Assembly (NCBI RefSeq): GCF_024436035.1
Contig: NZ_JANFNG010000009.1
Span: 1-64,000, forward strand
Source of the DNA: Streptomyces humicola
Lineage (GTDB): Bacteria > Actinomycetota > Actinomycetes > Streptomycetales > Streptomycetaceae
DNA: 64,000 nucleotides
Direction of reading: 5' to 3'
The translations under genes were made by a program, and so were the position numbers. Below, piece by piece: positions 27,647-42,182 of this stretch. Each line of letters begins with the position of its first letter. Position 1 is the stretch's first letter. The notes under the pieces are model-generated. The model was not told where the DNA came from and made no database searches. It saw only the letters and a list, made by a program, of their open reading frames with translations.

Positions 27647-27802
27647 TCAGGACGGCCGCCGGGCGCCGCCGGCGCCCCGCCGTGACCGGCGCTCCATGTG
27701 CTCCGCGGGTTCCGTTGGCCCAGGGCGCGACGCCGAGACGATCGCCGCCACCACCACTGCCGCAATGCAGATACAGATGATCAGTCCGCCAGGGAAGGGC
27801 AT
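27647..27802 (-). CDS. Small single-helix membrane protein (51 residues)
   Basis: A short frame translating to MPFPGGLIICICIAAVVVA and onwards. Residues 6-24 form one strong transmembrane helix, and the remaining 27 residues are rich in Arg and Pro, as expected for a cytosolic tail. A purine-rich stretch with GAGG about 8 nt before the ATG could be the ribosome site. It sits alone between the DUF2617 gene and a divergent aminotransferase gene. Function unknown; membrane miniproteins of this form often modulate a partner. Confidence 0.45.
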   Translation of the reverse strand: MPFPGGLIICICIAAVVVAAIVSASRPGPTEPAEHMERRSRRGAGGARRPS

Positions 27803-27952
27803 CCTCCCCACCTCACCTTCTGCTCCCCCGAGGCATCCCCCGTCGCGAGGCGCTCCGTGTCAGCCCTGTCCGTCCACCCCAGGACATGCCCCGTGGCGCG
27901 ACCGGTTATGAGGAGTTGAGGAATTCCTGAGGTTCGCCGGAGGATGGCGGGC

Positions 27953-29128
27953 ATGACACGGCCTTTGCTCAACCGTCGCCTCGACGGCTTCGGCACGACG
28001 ATCTTCGCCGAGATGTCCGCGCTTGCCACCCGCACCGGATCTATCAACCTCGGGCAGGGTTTCCCGGACACCGACGGCCCCGAGGAGGTGCGCGAGGCCG
28101 CCGTACGGGCGCTGCGCGACGGCCGGGGCAATCAGTACCCGCCCGGCCCCGGCATCCCTGAGCTGCGCAGCGCGATCAGCGAGCACCAGGCACGCCGCTA
28201 CGGGCTGGCCTTCGACCCGGACACGGAGGTGCTGGTGACCGCCGGTGCCACGGAGGCGATCGCGGCGGCACTGCTCGCCCTCCTCGAACCGGGTGACGAG
28301 GTGATCGCGCTGGAGCCGTACTACGACTCGTACGCCGCATGCATCGCGATGGCCGGCGGACGGCGGGTGCCGGTCACCCTCCGGCCGTCCGCGGGCCGCG
28401 ACCGCTTCGTGCTCGATCTCGACGAGCTGCGCGCCGCCGTCACGGACCGCACCCGGCTGATCCTGCTCAACACTCCGCACAACCCGACCGGCACCGTGCT
28501 CACCCGGGCGGAGCTCGCCGCGATCGCCCAGCTGGCGGTCGAGCGTGATCTTCTGGTGGTCACCGACGAGGTCTACGAGCACCTCGTCTTCGACGGGGAG
28601 CATGTGCCGCTCGTCACATTCCCCGGAATGCGTGACCGAACCGTGACCATCAGTTCCGCCGGCAAGACCTTTTCCTTCACCGGGTGGAAGGTGGGCTGGG
28701 TCACCGCATCACCCGGGTTGGTGAACGCCGTCAGAACGGCGAAGCAATTTCTGACCTATGTCGCGTCGGGGCCGTTCCAATACGCGGTTGCCGAGGCCCT
28801 CCGCCTGCCGGACACATATTTCTCACATCTCGCCGACGATCTCCGCGCGAAGCGCGACCTGCTGTCGAACGGCCTGGTGGAGGCGGGTTTCGACGTCTTC
28901 CGACCGGCGGGTACGTACTTCGTGACCACCGACATCCGCCCTCTCGGCGACGACGACGGCTTCGCCTTCTGCCGCTCCCTGCCTGCGCGCTGCGGCGTGG
29001 TGGCGATCCCCAACGCGGTCTTCTACAACGATACGAATGGAGGAACAGCCTTTGTACGTTTCGCGTTCTGCAAGCGAACAGAAGTGCTTCACGATGCGAT
29101 CTCCCGCCTCAAACAGCTACGCTCCTGA
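27953..29128 (+). CDS. Class I/II aminotransferase (DapC/kynurenine-type)
   Basis: The 391-residue PLP enzyme shows GSINLGQGFPDTDGP, YPPGPGIPELR, NTPHNPTGTVL (Asn-Pro-Thr-Gly), VVTDEVYEHLVFD and the PLP lysine in SSAGKTFSFTGWKVGW. This branch includes N-succinyldiaminopimelate aminotransferases, methionine and kynurenine aminotransferases. ATG 27953 is chosen because GGAGG (27939-27943) lies 9 nt before it; the ATG at 27944 would directly touch that site. Substrate not resolved by neighbours. Confidence 0.88.
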   Translation: MTRPLLNRRLDGFGTTIFAEMSALATRTGSINLGQGFPDTDGPEEVREAAVRALRDGRGNQYPPGPGIPELRSAISEHQARRYGLAFDPDTEVLVTAGATEAIAAALLALLEPGDEVIALEPYYDSYAACIAMAGGRRVPVTLRPSAGRDRFVLDLDELRAAVTDRTRLILLNTPHNPTGTVLTRAELAAIAQLAVERDLLVVTDEVYEHLVFDGEHVPLVTFPGMRDRTVTISSAGKTFSFTGWKVGWVTASPGLVNAVRTAKQFLTYVASGPFQYAVAEALRLPDTYFSHLADDLRAKRDLLSNGLVEAGFDVFRPAGTYFVTTDIRPLGDDDGFAFCRSLPARCGVVAIPNAVFYNDTNGGTAFVRFAFCKRTEVLHDAISRLKQLRS

Positions 29129-29300
29129 GGCAACCCACTCCGCCTTACTGCCGTCTGTCACCCATGGGGGTGGATTGCGGCGCAGCGCGGCCCATCGGTT
29201 CCGTATGTCCCGACAATGCCCGCATAGCCAGACAGACCAAAGCTTGTCGTCACAGTACGGTCGCCGGTAGAAAACGGTCGCACCGGGAGGAGCGGAACAG

Positions 29301-30521
29301 GTGTACACGGCCGAGCCAGTCTCGACCCCTCCTCGTCCGTCGTCTGGAGGAGCCACTGCCCCGCAGGCTGTGGTCCGCACCACCGTCGAGCGGGCGAAGG
29401 CCTCGCTGCGGCGTGCGGCACCCGCGCTGTGGATCTACGCGGCGGTCCGCGGCTGCGGGCTGCTGGCACTGTGGGCCTACGCCTGGTACCAGGGCTCGCA
29501 CCCGCGCAACCTGATCGGCCTCGGGTGGGACGCCCGCTGGTACAACCGCATCGCGGAGTACGGGTACGGGACGATCATCCCGGCCGCCGACCAGCACCAG
29601 ATCATCTACAACGACCTGTCGTTCTTCCCGTTGTACCCGGAGACGGTCCGGCTCATCTCGGCCGTGGTGCCGATCGGTGCGGTCAATGTCGCGTTGCTGG
29701 TCGCCTGGGTGGCCACGCTGCTGTCGGCCTGGGCGATCTACCTGATAGGCGCACGGCTGTACGGCCACCGCGTCGGCATCGCGCTCGTCCTGCTGTACGC
29801 GCTGCTGCCCAGCGCCGTCATCCAGACGATGGCGTACACCGAACCGGTGATGACGGCGTTCGCCGCATGGTCGCTGTACGCCGTGCTCACCCGCCGCTGG
29901 CTGTGGGCCGGCTCACTCGCCGCGCTCGCGGGCCTGTCGCGGCCGAACGGCTGTGCGGTCGCTGCCGCGGTCTGCGTGGGCATGCTGGTGGACGCCTGGC
30001 GGCGCCGGAACGCCGGGCGGGGCCAGAACTGGCGGGCCTGGGTGGGAGCGCTGATCTCGCCGCTCGGCTGGTTCGGCTATGTGCTGTGGGTGGGGTACGA
30101 GACCGGCACCCCCACCGGTTACTTCAAGATCCAGGCCGGGTGGGGCTCGAAGTTCGACTTCGGGCTGAGCGCGGCGCGCTTCTTCAAGCACCTGGTCAGC
30201 CACCCGGACTACTTTGCCTACTACGTTGCGGCGTTCATCGTGGCGGCGTTCGTGATCCTCTTCGCGCTGTGCATCACCGACCGCATCCCGCTGACGCTGC
30301 TCGCCTACTGCGCGGTGCTGCTGCTCATCGGCATCGGCGGGGCCGGGTTCTTCAACTCCAAGCCGCGGTTCCTGATGCCGGCCTTCCCCCTGCTGATCCC
30401 GGCGGCGATCGCGCTGGCAAGGGCCAGGCCGCGCACCGCCTGGGTGGCGGTCATCTCGCTCGCCGGGTTCTCGTTCTTCTACGGGACGTACCTGCTCACG
30501 ATCTCCAGGATCGCGATCTGA
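29301..30521 (+). CDS. GT-C type integral membrane glycosyltransferase
   Basis: A 406-residue protein of about nine membrane helices. After helix 1, the loop WDARWYNRIAEYGYG carries the GT-C Asp typical of polyprenyl-phosphate-sugar-using mannosyltransferases (PIG-V like), with further FFPLYPETVRL and AYTEPVMTAFAAWSLY. GTG 29301 has GGGAGGAG close before it. It probably transfers mannose from a lipid carrier to an extracytoplasmic acceptor. It is 172 bp from the upstream aminotransferase, so probably has its own promoter. Confidence 0.82.
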   Translation: MYTAEPVSTPPRPSSGGATAPQAVVRTTVERAKASLRRAAPALWIYAAVRGCGLLALWAYAWYQGSHPRNLIGLGWDARWYNRIAEYGYGTIIPAADQHQIIYNDLSFFPLYPETVRLISAVVPIGAVNVALLVAWVATLLSAWAIYLIGARLYGHRVGIALVLLYALLPSAVIQTMAYTEPVMTAFAAWSLYAVLTRRWLWAGSLAALAGLSRPNGCAVAAAVCVGMLVDAWRRRNAGRGQNWRAWVGALISPLGWFGYVLWVGYETGTPTGYFKIQAGWGSKFDFGLSAARFFKHLVSHPDYFAYYVAAFIVAAFVILFALCITDRIPLTLLAYCAVLLLIGIGGAGFFNSKPRFLMPAFPLLIPAAIALARARPRTAWVAVISLAGFSFFYGTYLLTISRIAI

Positions 30522-30529
30522 AGCCGGTC

Positions 30530-30550
30530 CCGGGGGCCGAAGCCCCCCGG
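30530..30550. terminator. Bidirectional hairpin between convergent genes
   Basis: CCGGGGGC pairs with GCCCCCCGG around a CGAA tetraloop in the 58-bp convergent gap after the glycosyltransferase and before the YbjN gene end. Confidence 0.7.
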
Positions 30551-30579
30551 AAACCGCTTCTCGTCGCTGCTACTCGGCG

Positions 30580-31119
30580 CTACTCGTCGTCGCCCTCGCC
30601 GATCTCACCGTCGGGGCTCTCGGCGTCCTTCTCCAGGCCGAGCTGCTCGATCACCCACCGGTCGAACTCGATCGAAGCACGCACCCAGCTGACCGTGCTG
30701 GAGACAAAGTGCTCCAGCCCGACGCCGAGGCCAATCAGCATCTGTGCCTCGCCGATCAGGCGGACCGAGCCGTCGTCATGGGTGTGGGTGTAGACCTTCG
30801 GCCACAGCGTCTGCCGGTTCCACCCGTCGGCAATTTCGAGCAGCTTGCCCTTGTCGTCGATGGAGTACGCCCGGTCGTAGAACGTGCGCACGGCGAAAAC
30901 CTGCTGTTCGGACTCGCCGCGGAACATGAAGTACGTACGGAAGTCCTCCCACGGCGCCGCGAGGTCCCCCTCGTCGTCGACGACGTATTTGAGCTCCATC
31001 TGTTCGAGGAGCTGCTTGACCAGGTCCTGGTCGGGCTGGACCACCCCGCCGGACGGACCGGCCGACCCCTTGGGCGGTTCCTGGCCGAAGTTCGGGATCG
31101 AGGATGGGTCAATGCTCAC
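30580..31119 (-). CDS. YbjN domain-containing protein
   Basis: A 179-residue cytosolic protein built around one YbjN domain (about residues 40-160), with QLLEQMELKYVVDDEGDLAAPW, YFMFRGESEQQVFAVRTFYDR and RLIGEAQMLIGLGVG. YbjN proteins resemble type III secretion chaperones in fold and are of unknown role in actinobacteria. GTG 31119 is preferred because AAGGGA lies about 9 nt before it; the open frame reaches 31164. The stop TAG lies in a 10-bp duplication (30569-30586). Confidence 0.85.
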   Translation of the reverse strand: MSIDPSSIPNFGQEPPKGSAGPSGGVVQPDQDLVKQLLEQMELKYVVDDEGDLAAPWEDFRTYFMFRGESEQQVFAVRTFYDRAYSIDDKGKLLEIADGWNRQTLWPKVYTHTHDDGSVRLIGEAQMLIGLGVGLEHFVSSTVSWVRASIEFDRWVIEQLGLEKDAESPDGEIGEGDDE

Positions 31120-31188
31120 CGTAGGGTTCCCTTCATAGCGATATTCGCCATCCTCCCCCATCATCGACCCCGTCTGGCAACCCCCGGC

Positions 31189-33843
<2,655 letters not shown>

Positions 33844-33909
33844 CTGCGGGGTGACCTCCTCGTCGGCTCAACGCCTACACCACCGATGCTGCCAGATACA
33901 GCATAAAAC

Positions 33910-33934
33910 AAGTTGAGCCTATACCGCTCAACTT
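33910..33934. promoter_or_regulatory. HAIR-like operator before clpB
   Basis: AAGTTGAGC-N7-GCTCAACTT is a perfect 9-bp inverted repeat with a 7-nt spacer, matching the layout of the HspR site CTTGAGT-N7-ACTCAAG at the TTGAG/CTCAA core. It lies 66 bp before clpB and 41 bp before the divergent gene at 33976, so HspR could affect both. Confidence 0.78.
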
Positions 33935-33975
33935 CCGCCGCCTTCCGTGACGCCGCTTTTGGATACCGTCCGACC

Positions 33976-34377
33976 ATGGCGATCAACCCTTCGCAGCCGA
34001 GCGCCGGCTTCCTGAGCTTCTGGCGCGAGTACCACCTGTGCACCCTCACGACGCCCCGCCTCGACGGCACCCCGCATGTCGTGCCGGTCGGCGCCACCTA
34101 CGACCCGCAGGCCGGTCTCGCCCGGGTGATCACACGCAAGGACAGCATCAAGGTGGCCAACGTCCTCGCCGCCGGCCCGTCGGGCGCCCGCGTCGCCGTC
34201 TGCCAGGTGGACCGCGGCCGCTGGGCGACGCTCGAAGGCGTCGCCACCATCGCCACCGACCCGGACGCGGTCGCCGAGGCCGAGCGCCGCTACGCCGAGC
34301 GCTACCGGACGCCGGACGCGAACCCGGACCGCGTCGTCATCGAGATCGCGCTGACGTCCGCGATGGGCCGCGTGTGA
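33976..34377 (+). CDS. Pyridoxamine phosphate oxidase-fold (F420-type) protein
   Basis: A 133-residue flavin split-barrel protein, with FLSFWREYHLCTLTTPRLDGTPHVVPVGA at the start and DSIKVANVLAA, then VAVCQVDRGRWATLEGVATI. This is the layout of the Rv1155-type family that binds F420 or FMN. The ATG at 33976 is used; an open frame from 33913 would run through the HAIR operator. It is divergent from clpB and may share its heat-shock control. Substrate unknown. Confidence 0.85.
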   Translation: MAINPSQPSAGFLSFWREYHLCTLTTPRLDGTPHVVPVGATYDPQAGLARVITRKDSIKVANVLAAGPSGARVAVCQVDRGRWATLEGVATIATDPDAVAEAERRYAERYRTPDANPDRVVIEIALTSAMGRV

Positions 34378-34394
34378 CACGACTGCCGAAGACA

Positions 34395-34430
34395 ACGGGC
34401 CCGCCACTGCTGTCACAGCGGCGGGCCCGT
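34395..34430. terminator. Bidirectional terminator before hspR end
   Basis: ACGGGCCCGCC pairs with GGCGGGCCCGT (11 bp), with an inner GCTG/CAGC extension and a 3-nt bulge. It sits in the convergent gap between the F420-type gene and hspR. Confidence 0.8.
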
Positions 34431-34467
34431 CCCCATATCCGTATACCCGTCAGGTCATCCGTCACCG

Positions 34468-34914
34468 TCAGGTGTCGCGCTTGGGGCGCCAGACCACCAG
34501 CGCACTGGCCTGCTGCACGTCCTCGTACGGCACCAGATCACGGCGGTACGAGGCGTGCACCGCCTGCTCACGCTGCCGCATCGCCGCCGCTGCCCCCTCC
34601 AGGCCGGCCTGGAGCTCGGCGACGCGCGCCTGCAGCGCAGCCACCTGGTTCTCCAGTTCGATGATCCGCTTGATCCCGGCGAGGTTGATGCCGTCCTGGC
34701 TCAACTGCTGCACCTGACGCAGGAGTTCGATGTCCCGCGCGGAGTAGCGGCGGCCCCGGCCGGCGGTGCGGTCCGGCGACACGAGACCGAGCCGGTCGTA
34801 CTGCCGCAGCGTCTGCGGGTGCAGTCCGGACAGCTGGGCCGCAACGGAGATCACGTACACCGGTGACTCGTCGGTCAGCTCATACGGATTGCGGCGTGCG
34901 CCACGGCCGTCCAT
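34468..34914 (-). CDS. hspR: Heat-shock repressor HspR (MerR family)
   Basis: A 148-residue MerR-type regulator. The winged helix reads YVISVAAQLSGLHPQTLRQYDRLGLVSPDR, with the second wing GRRYSARDIELLRQVQQLSQ. A coiled coil follows (IIELENQVAALQARVAELQ). It binds HAIR repeats and uses DnaK as corepressor. ATG 34914 is one nt from the dnaJ stop, so hspR is the fourth gene of the dnaK operon. Its stop region carries ACCTGACGG duplicated with an 18-bp period. Confidence 0.95.
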   Translation of the reverse strand: MDGRGARRNPYELTDESPVYVISVAAQLSGLHPQTLRQYDRLGLVSPDRTAGRGRRYSARDIELLRQVQQLSQDGINLAGIKRIIELENQVAALQARVAELQAGLEGAAAAMRQREQAVHASYRRDLVPYEDVQQASALVVWRPKRDT

Positions 34915-34915
34915 C

Positions 34916-36100
34916 TCAAGCTCCCTTCGCGGCCTTGAACAGCTCTGCCCGCGGATCCGTACCCGCGGTTGCCTCGCGATACGACTCAAGCGCGTCCAGC
35001 GCCTTGCCGCCCACCGTCGGCGGGACGACGACCTCGACGGTGACCAGCAGGTCGCCACGGGTGCCGTCCTTGCGTACCGCGCCCTTGCCGCGGGCGCGCA
35101 TCGTCCGCCCGTTCGGCGTACCCGGGGGGAGCTTGAGCGTTACTGCAGGCCCGCCGAGCGTCGGCACCTTGATCTCCGCGCCCAGCGCCGCCTCCGGGAA
35201 GGTGACCGGCACAGTGACCGTCAGATTGTCGCCGCGGCGCCCGAACACCGGGTGCGGCTTGACGTGGACGACGACGTACAGATCGCCCGCCGGGCCGCCC
35301 CGCTCGCCCGGAGCGCCCTTGCCGCGCAACCGGATCCGCTGCCCGTCGCTGACGCCTGCCGGGATGCGCACCTGCATGGTGCGCGAACTGCGCGCCCGGC
35401 CACTGCCCTTGCACTCGTCGCACGGATCCTGGGCGATCAGCCCGCGGCCCTTGCACTCCGCACACGGGTCGGTGAGCGAGAAGCCCCCGCCCGCGCCGCG
35501 CGAGACCTGACCGGTGCCCACACAGGTCGGGCAGACCCGCGGGGTGCCGTTCTTGTCGCCGGTGCCGGAGCACCGCTTGCACGGCGCCTGGCTCGACATG
35601 CGCAGCGGGACCGTGGCCCCGTCCACCGCTTCGGTGAAGCTCAGCGTCACCTCGGACTCGACGTCCTGGCCGCGGCGCGGCTGGGTGCGCGTCGTGCCGC
35701 GGTTGAACAGCCCGCCGAAGACGTCGCCGAGCCCGCCGCCGAAGCCGCCGCCTGCGCCGCCGCCTGCGCCACCGCCGCTCGGCGCCCCGCCGAACAGGTC
35801 GCCCAGGTCGAAGCCGAAGCCGCCGGGGCCCGTCGCACCGCCCGGGCCGCGGAAGCCGCCGTTGGCGAAGAGCGTGCGTGCCTCGTCGTACTCCTTGCGC
35901 CGCTTGGGGTCGGAGAGCACGTCGTTGGCCTCGGAAATCTCCTTGAAGCGCTCCTCGGCCTTGGGGTTGCCCTTGTTGGCGTCCGGATGGTTCTCGCGGG
36001 CGAGCTTCCGGTACGCCTTCTTGATCTCTGCCTCGGTCGCGTCCTTGGGGACGCCGAGGACCTTGTAGTAGTCCTTCTCGATGAAGTCCTTGGTGCTCAT
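34916..36100 (-). CDS. dnaJ: Co-chaperone DnaJ
   Basis: A 394-residue type I Hsp40. The J domain (about 1-75) carries HPD in [13 protein letters not shown], followed by a Gly/Phe-rich stretch, four CxxCxGxG zinc-finger repeats ([32 protein letters not shown]) and the C-terminal substrate domain. It stimulates DnaK ATPase. It lies 42 bp after grpE and 1 nt before hspR. Confidence 0.96.
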   Translation of the reverse strand: MSTKDFIEKDYYKVLGVPKDATEAEIKKAYRKLARENHPDANKGNPKAEERFKEISEANDVLSDPKRRKEYDEARTLFANGGFRGPGGATGPGGFGFDLGDLFGGAPSGGGAGGGAGGGFGGGLGDVFGGLFNRGTTRTQPRRGQDVESEVTLSFTEAVDGATVPLRMSSQAPCKRCSGTGDKNGTPRVCPTCVGTGQVSRGAGGGFSLTDPCAECKGRGLIAQDPCDECKGSGRARSSRTMQVRIPAGVSDGQRIRLRGKGAPGERGGPAGDLYVVVHVKPHPVFGRRGDNLTVTVPVTFPEAALGAEIKVPTLGGPAVTLKLPPGTPNGRTMRARGKGAVRKDGTRGDLLVTVEVVVPPTVGGKALDALESYREATAGTDPRAELFKAAKGA

Positions 36101-36142
36101 CCCCGGCGTCCCTCCTCTCCCGCGATCACGACCATCATGACG

Positions 36143-38880
<2,738 letters not shown>

Positions 38881-38923
38881 TTACTGCTTAGTAATCCCGC
38901 TCTCGCAGGCCCGAGGAGCCCCC

Positions 38924-41191
38924 ATGCAACTCGCCGCGATCGTCGTTTCGCTGGTGCTAGCCGCGGTCGGCGTTGCGCTGTTCGCCCGAGCCATCGGGCA
39001 GATCTACCGCTACGTACGGCTCGGACAGCCGGTGCCCGCCGGAACCCGCACCGACGACCCGAAGCAGCGCACCGTCACCGTGGTCAAGGAGTTCCTCGGT
39101 CACACCCGGATGAACCGCTGGGGCATCGTGGGCTTCGCGCACTGGTTCGTCGCGGTCGGCTTCTTCACCCTCGTCCTGACGCTCGTCAACGCCTTCGGCC
39201 AGCTGTTCAAGGCCGACTGGACGCTGCCGATCATTGGCACGTGGCTGCCGTACGAGATCTTCGTCGAGGTCGTCGGCACCACGACCACGCTCGGCATCCT
39301 GACCCTGATCATCATCCGCCAGCTCAGCCGGCCGGGTAAGGCGGGCCGCAAGTCCCGCTTCGCAGGCTCCAACTTCGGCCAGGCGTACTTCGTCGAGGCC
39401 GTCATCCTCATCATCGGCGTCTGCATCATGACACTGCGCGGCCTCGAGGGTGCCCTGAACCACGTCGGAGGCTACGGGCCGGCCTACCTCGTCTCGTATC
39501 CGCTGGCCGTGGCCTTCAAGGGCCTGAGCGTGAGCACGCTGCAGAACCTGATCTACCTCTTCGCGATGATCAAGATCGCGACCTCCTTCATCTGGATGAT
39601 CACGGTCTCCCTCATCACCGACATGGGAGTCGCCTGGCACCGCTTCCTCGCCTTCCCCAACATCTGGTTCAAGCGCGAGTCGAGCGGTGATGTGGCGCTG
39701 GGTGCACTGCAGCCGATGACCAGCGGCGGCAAGCCGATCGACTTCGAGGACCCGGGCGAGGAGGACGTCTTCGGTGTCTCGCAGGTCGAACAGTTCTCCT
39801 GGAAGGGCATCCTCGACTTCTCCACCTGCACCGAGTGCGGCCGCTGCCAGTCTCAGTGCCCGGCATGGAACACCGGCAAGCCGCTCTCCCCGAAGCTGCT
39901 GATCATGAGCCTGCGCGAGCACGCCCACAACAAGGCGCCATACTTGCTCGCCGGCGGCGGCAAGACCATGGAGGGCGAGGAGAAGGCCTCCGCCGAGCAG
40001 CTCGCCGGTGTGCCGGCATCGGCCCTCGCCGAGGCCGAGCGCCCGCTGATCGGCACCGCCGGGGAGAACGGCGTCATCGACCCGGACGTGCTGTGGTCCT
40101 GCACCACCTGCGGCGCCTGCGTCGAGCAGTGCCCCGTCGACATCGAACATGTCGACCACATCGTCGACATGCGCCGCTACCAGGTGATGATCGAGTCCTC
40201 GTTCCCCTCCGAGGCCGGCACGATGCTCAAGAACCTGGAGAAGAAGGGCAACCCGTGGGGCCTGCCGAAGAAGCAGCGCCTGGCGTGGGTCAAGGAGGTC
40301 GACTTCCCCGTCCCGGTCGTCGGCGAGGACGTCGAGGACCTCACCGAGGTCGAGTACCTGTACTGGGTCGGCTGCGCCGGCGCCCTGGAGGACCGGGCCA
40401 AGAAGACCACCAAGGCCTTCGCCGAGCTGCTGCACATCGCGGGCGTCAACTTCGCGATCATGGGCGGTGACGAGAACTGCACCGGCGACTCCCCGCGCCG
40501 CCTCGGCAACGAGTTCCTCTTCCAGCAGCTCGGCGCCGAGAACGTCGCGATGCTCAACATGGCCTTCGGCGAGGACGACGAGGACCCCGCGACGAAGAAG
40601 CCGAAGTCGGCGAAGAAGATCGTCGCCACCTGCCCGCACTGCTTCAACACCATCGCCAACGAGTACCCGCAACTGGGCGGCGAGTACGAGGTCATCCACC
40701 ACACCCAGCTGCTCCAGCACCTCGTCGACGAGGGCAAGCTGGTGCCGGTCACCCCGGTCGAGGGCCTGATCACCTACCACGACCCCTGCTACCTGGGTCG
40801 CCACAACAAGGTCTACACGCCGCCGCGCGAGATCATCGCCAAGGTGCCGGGACTGCGCAACGAGGAGATGCACCGGCACAAGGAGCGCGGCTTCTGCTGC
40901 GGCGCGGGCGGCGCGCGCATGTGGATGGAAGAGCGGATCGGCAAGCGCATCAACGACGAGCGCGTCGACGAGGCCCTGTCGCTCGACCCGGACATCGTCT
41001 CCACCGCCTGCCCGTTCTGCCTCGTCATGCTCACCGACTCGGTCAACGGCAAGAAGAACGCGGGGAAGGCGAAGGAGTCGGTGCAGGTCGTCGACGTCGC
41101 CCAGCTGCTGCTCGACTCCGTGAAGACCCCGGCCGACCCGGCAGGCGACGCCGACGCGGTCAACGAACCGGAGTCCGAGCCGGCGAAGTAG
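38924..41191 (+). CDS. Membrane Fe-S oxidoreductase, EtfD-like
   Basis: The 755-residue protein has five to six N-terminal membrane helices. Two 4Fe-4S clusters of the CxxCxxCxxxC type follow: CTECGRCQSQCP near 305 and CTTCGACVEQCP near 393. Two C-terminal CCG (heterodisulfide reductase-type cysteine-rich) domains include CPHCFNTIANEY and FCCGAGGARMWMEER. This matches mycobacterial EtfD (Rv0338c type), which passes electrons from electron-transferring flavoprotein to the quinone pool during fatty-acid oxidation. GAGGAG lies 5 nt before the ATG. Confidence 0.88.
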   Translation: MQLAAIVVSLVLAAVGVALFARAIGQIYRYVRLGQPVPAGTRTDDPKQRTVTVVKEFLGHTRMNRWGIVGFAHWFVAVGFFTLVLTLVNAFGQLFKADWTLPIIGTWLPYEIFVEVVGTTTTLGILTLIIIRQLSRPGKAGRKSRFAGSNFGQAYFVEAVILIIGVCIMTLRGLEGALNHVGGYGPAYLVSYPLAVAFKGLSVSTLQNLIYLFAMIKIATSFIWMITVSLITDMGVAWHRFLAFPNIWFKRESSGDVALGALQPMTSGGKPIDFEDPGEEDVFGVSQVEQFSWKGILDFSTCTECGRCQSQCPAWNTGKPLSPKLLIMSLREHAHNKAPYLLAGGGKTMEGEEKASAEQLAGVPASALAEAERPLIGTAGENGVIDPDVLWSCTTCGACVEQCPVDIEHVDHIVDMRRYQVMIESSFPSEAGTMLKNLEKKGNPWGLPKKQRLAWVKEVDFPVPVVGEDVEDLTEVEYLYWVGCAGALEDRAKKTTKAFAELLHIAGVNFAIMGGDENCTGDSPRRLGNEFLFQQLGAENVAMLNMAFGEDDEDPATKKPKSAKKIVATCPHCFNTIANEYPQLGGEYEVIHHTQLLQHLVDEGKLVPVTPVEGLITYHDPCYLGRHNKVYTPPREIIAKVPGLRNEEMHRHKERGFCCGAGGARMWMEERIGKRINDERVDEALSLDPDIVSTACPFCLVMLTDSVNGKKNAGKAKESVQVVDVAQLLLDSVKTPADPAGDADAVNEPESEPAK

Positions 41192-41220
41192 CCCGTACCG
41201 GCGGCGGACGCGACAGAAGC

Positions 41221-41263
41221 GGCGGAAGGCCGGAGCCCCCTGATCGGGCACCGGCCTTCCGCC
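41221..41263 (+). terminator. Strong terminator after the EtfD-like gene
   Basis: A perfect 13-bp stem, GGCGGAAGGCCGG with CCGGCCTTCCGCC, around a 17-nt loop, 29 nt after the stop. Confidence 0.85.
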
Positions 41264-41348
41264 GTACATGTCACAGCTTCGCTCTGAAACCGCACCAATC
41301 GCCCCCCGGCCGGACCGGCACCGTTCACGACCGGGTACGTTCGACGAC

Positions 41349-42158
41349 GTGGCTGGATTCAGGATCGGACGCGGACGGGGCCGGCAATCCCCTCGTATGC
41401 CGTCCCCTCGCACTCAGTACGGGCAGGACTACGCACCCCAAGGCCCGCCGTCGTACAACGGCTACGGCAGCCACGGCGGCTACAGCGGGCACGACGACGC
41501 ACCGGGCCACACCGTCTCCTTCACCGTGGGAGAGGCTCCGGACGCCTACGCGTACGGGGATGAGCCGGGCCACGTCGCCACCTATCGCGCCGGACAGCCG
41601 AGCGCCCCGCCGTCCGGTCCGAGGCTGCACTGGAAGGAACTGCTGAGAGGAATCGTGCTGCGGCCCGGACGCACCTTCTGGCAGATGCGCGACTACCAGG
41701 TGTGGGGCCCGGCACTGCTCGTCACCTTCGTCTACGGCCTGCTGGCCGTCTTCGGCTTCGACTCCGCGCGCAAGGAGATCCTCAGCTCCAGCTTCTCCAA
41801 CAGCATCCCTTGGGTGCTGACCACGGGAGTGGCGGTGGTGTTGAGCGGGCTGATGACGGGCGCGGTGACCCATGCGCTTGCCCGCCAGTTCGGCGGGGAC
41901 GGCGGCTGGGCGCCGACCATCGGCCTGGCGATGCTGATCACGTCCATCACCGACGCGCCTCGGCTGCTCTTCGCGATCTTCCTCGGCGGCGCCAACGGCC
42001 TCGTCCAGATCCTCGGGTGGGTGACGTGGCTGGCGTGCGCGGCGCTGCTCACCTCGATGGTGAGCAAGTCGCACGATCTGCCGTGGCAGAAGGCGCTGGG
42101 AGCGGCCTCGGTCCAACTGGTGCTGCTGCTGGTGCTGTTCAAGCTCCCGACGCTGTGA
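41349..42158 (+). CDS. Yip1-domain membrane protein
   Basis: The 269-residue protein starts with a Gly/Tyr-rich cytosolic N-terminus (about 90 residues, no repeats longer than a few residues) followed by five transmembrane helices: GPALLVTFVYGLLAVFGF, ITSITDAPRLLFAIF, then LLVLLFKL near the end. The RPGRTFWQMRDYQVWGPALL turn is typical of Yip1 proteins in streptomycetes. GTG 41349 is used because the conserved VAGFRIGRGRG starts there; the open frame begins at 41268 inside the terminator area. Function unknown. Confidence 0.8.
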   Translation: MAGFRIGRGRGRQSPRMPSPRTQYGQDYAPQGPPSYNGYGSHGGYSGHDDAPGHTVSFTVGEAPDAYAYGDEPGHVATYRAGQPSAPPSGPRLHWKELLRGIVLRPGRTFWQMRDYQVWGPALLVTFVYGLLAVFGFDSARKEILSSSFSNSIPWVLTTGVAVVLSGLMTGAVTHALARQFGGDGGWAPTIGLAMLITSITDAPRLLFAIFLGGANGLVQILGWVTWLACAALLTSMVSKSHDLPWQKALGAASVQLVLLLVLFKLPTL

Positions 42159-42182
42159 GATACCGGTGCCGGGTGTTCGTGC

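Noticed and set aside
38957-41413. 818-codon minus-strand frame
   Set aside because: Antisense to the EtfD-like gene, whose motifs (two cluster sites, CCG domains) are unambiguous.
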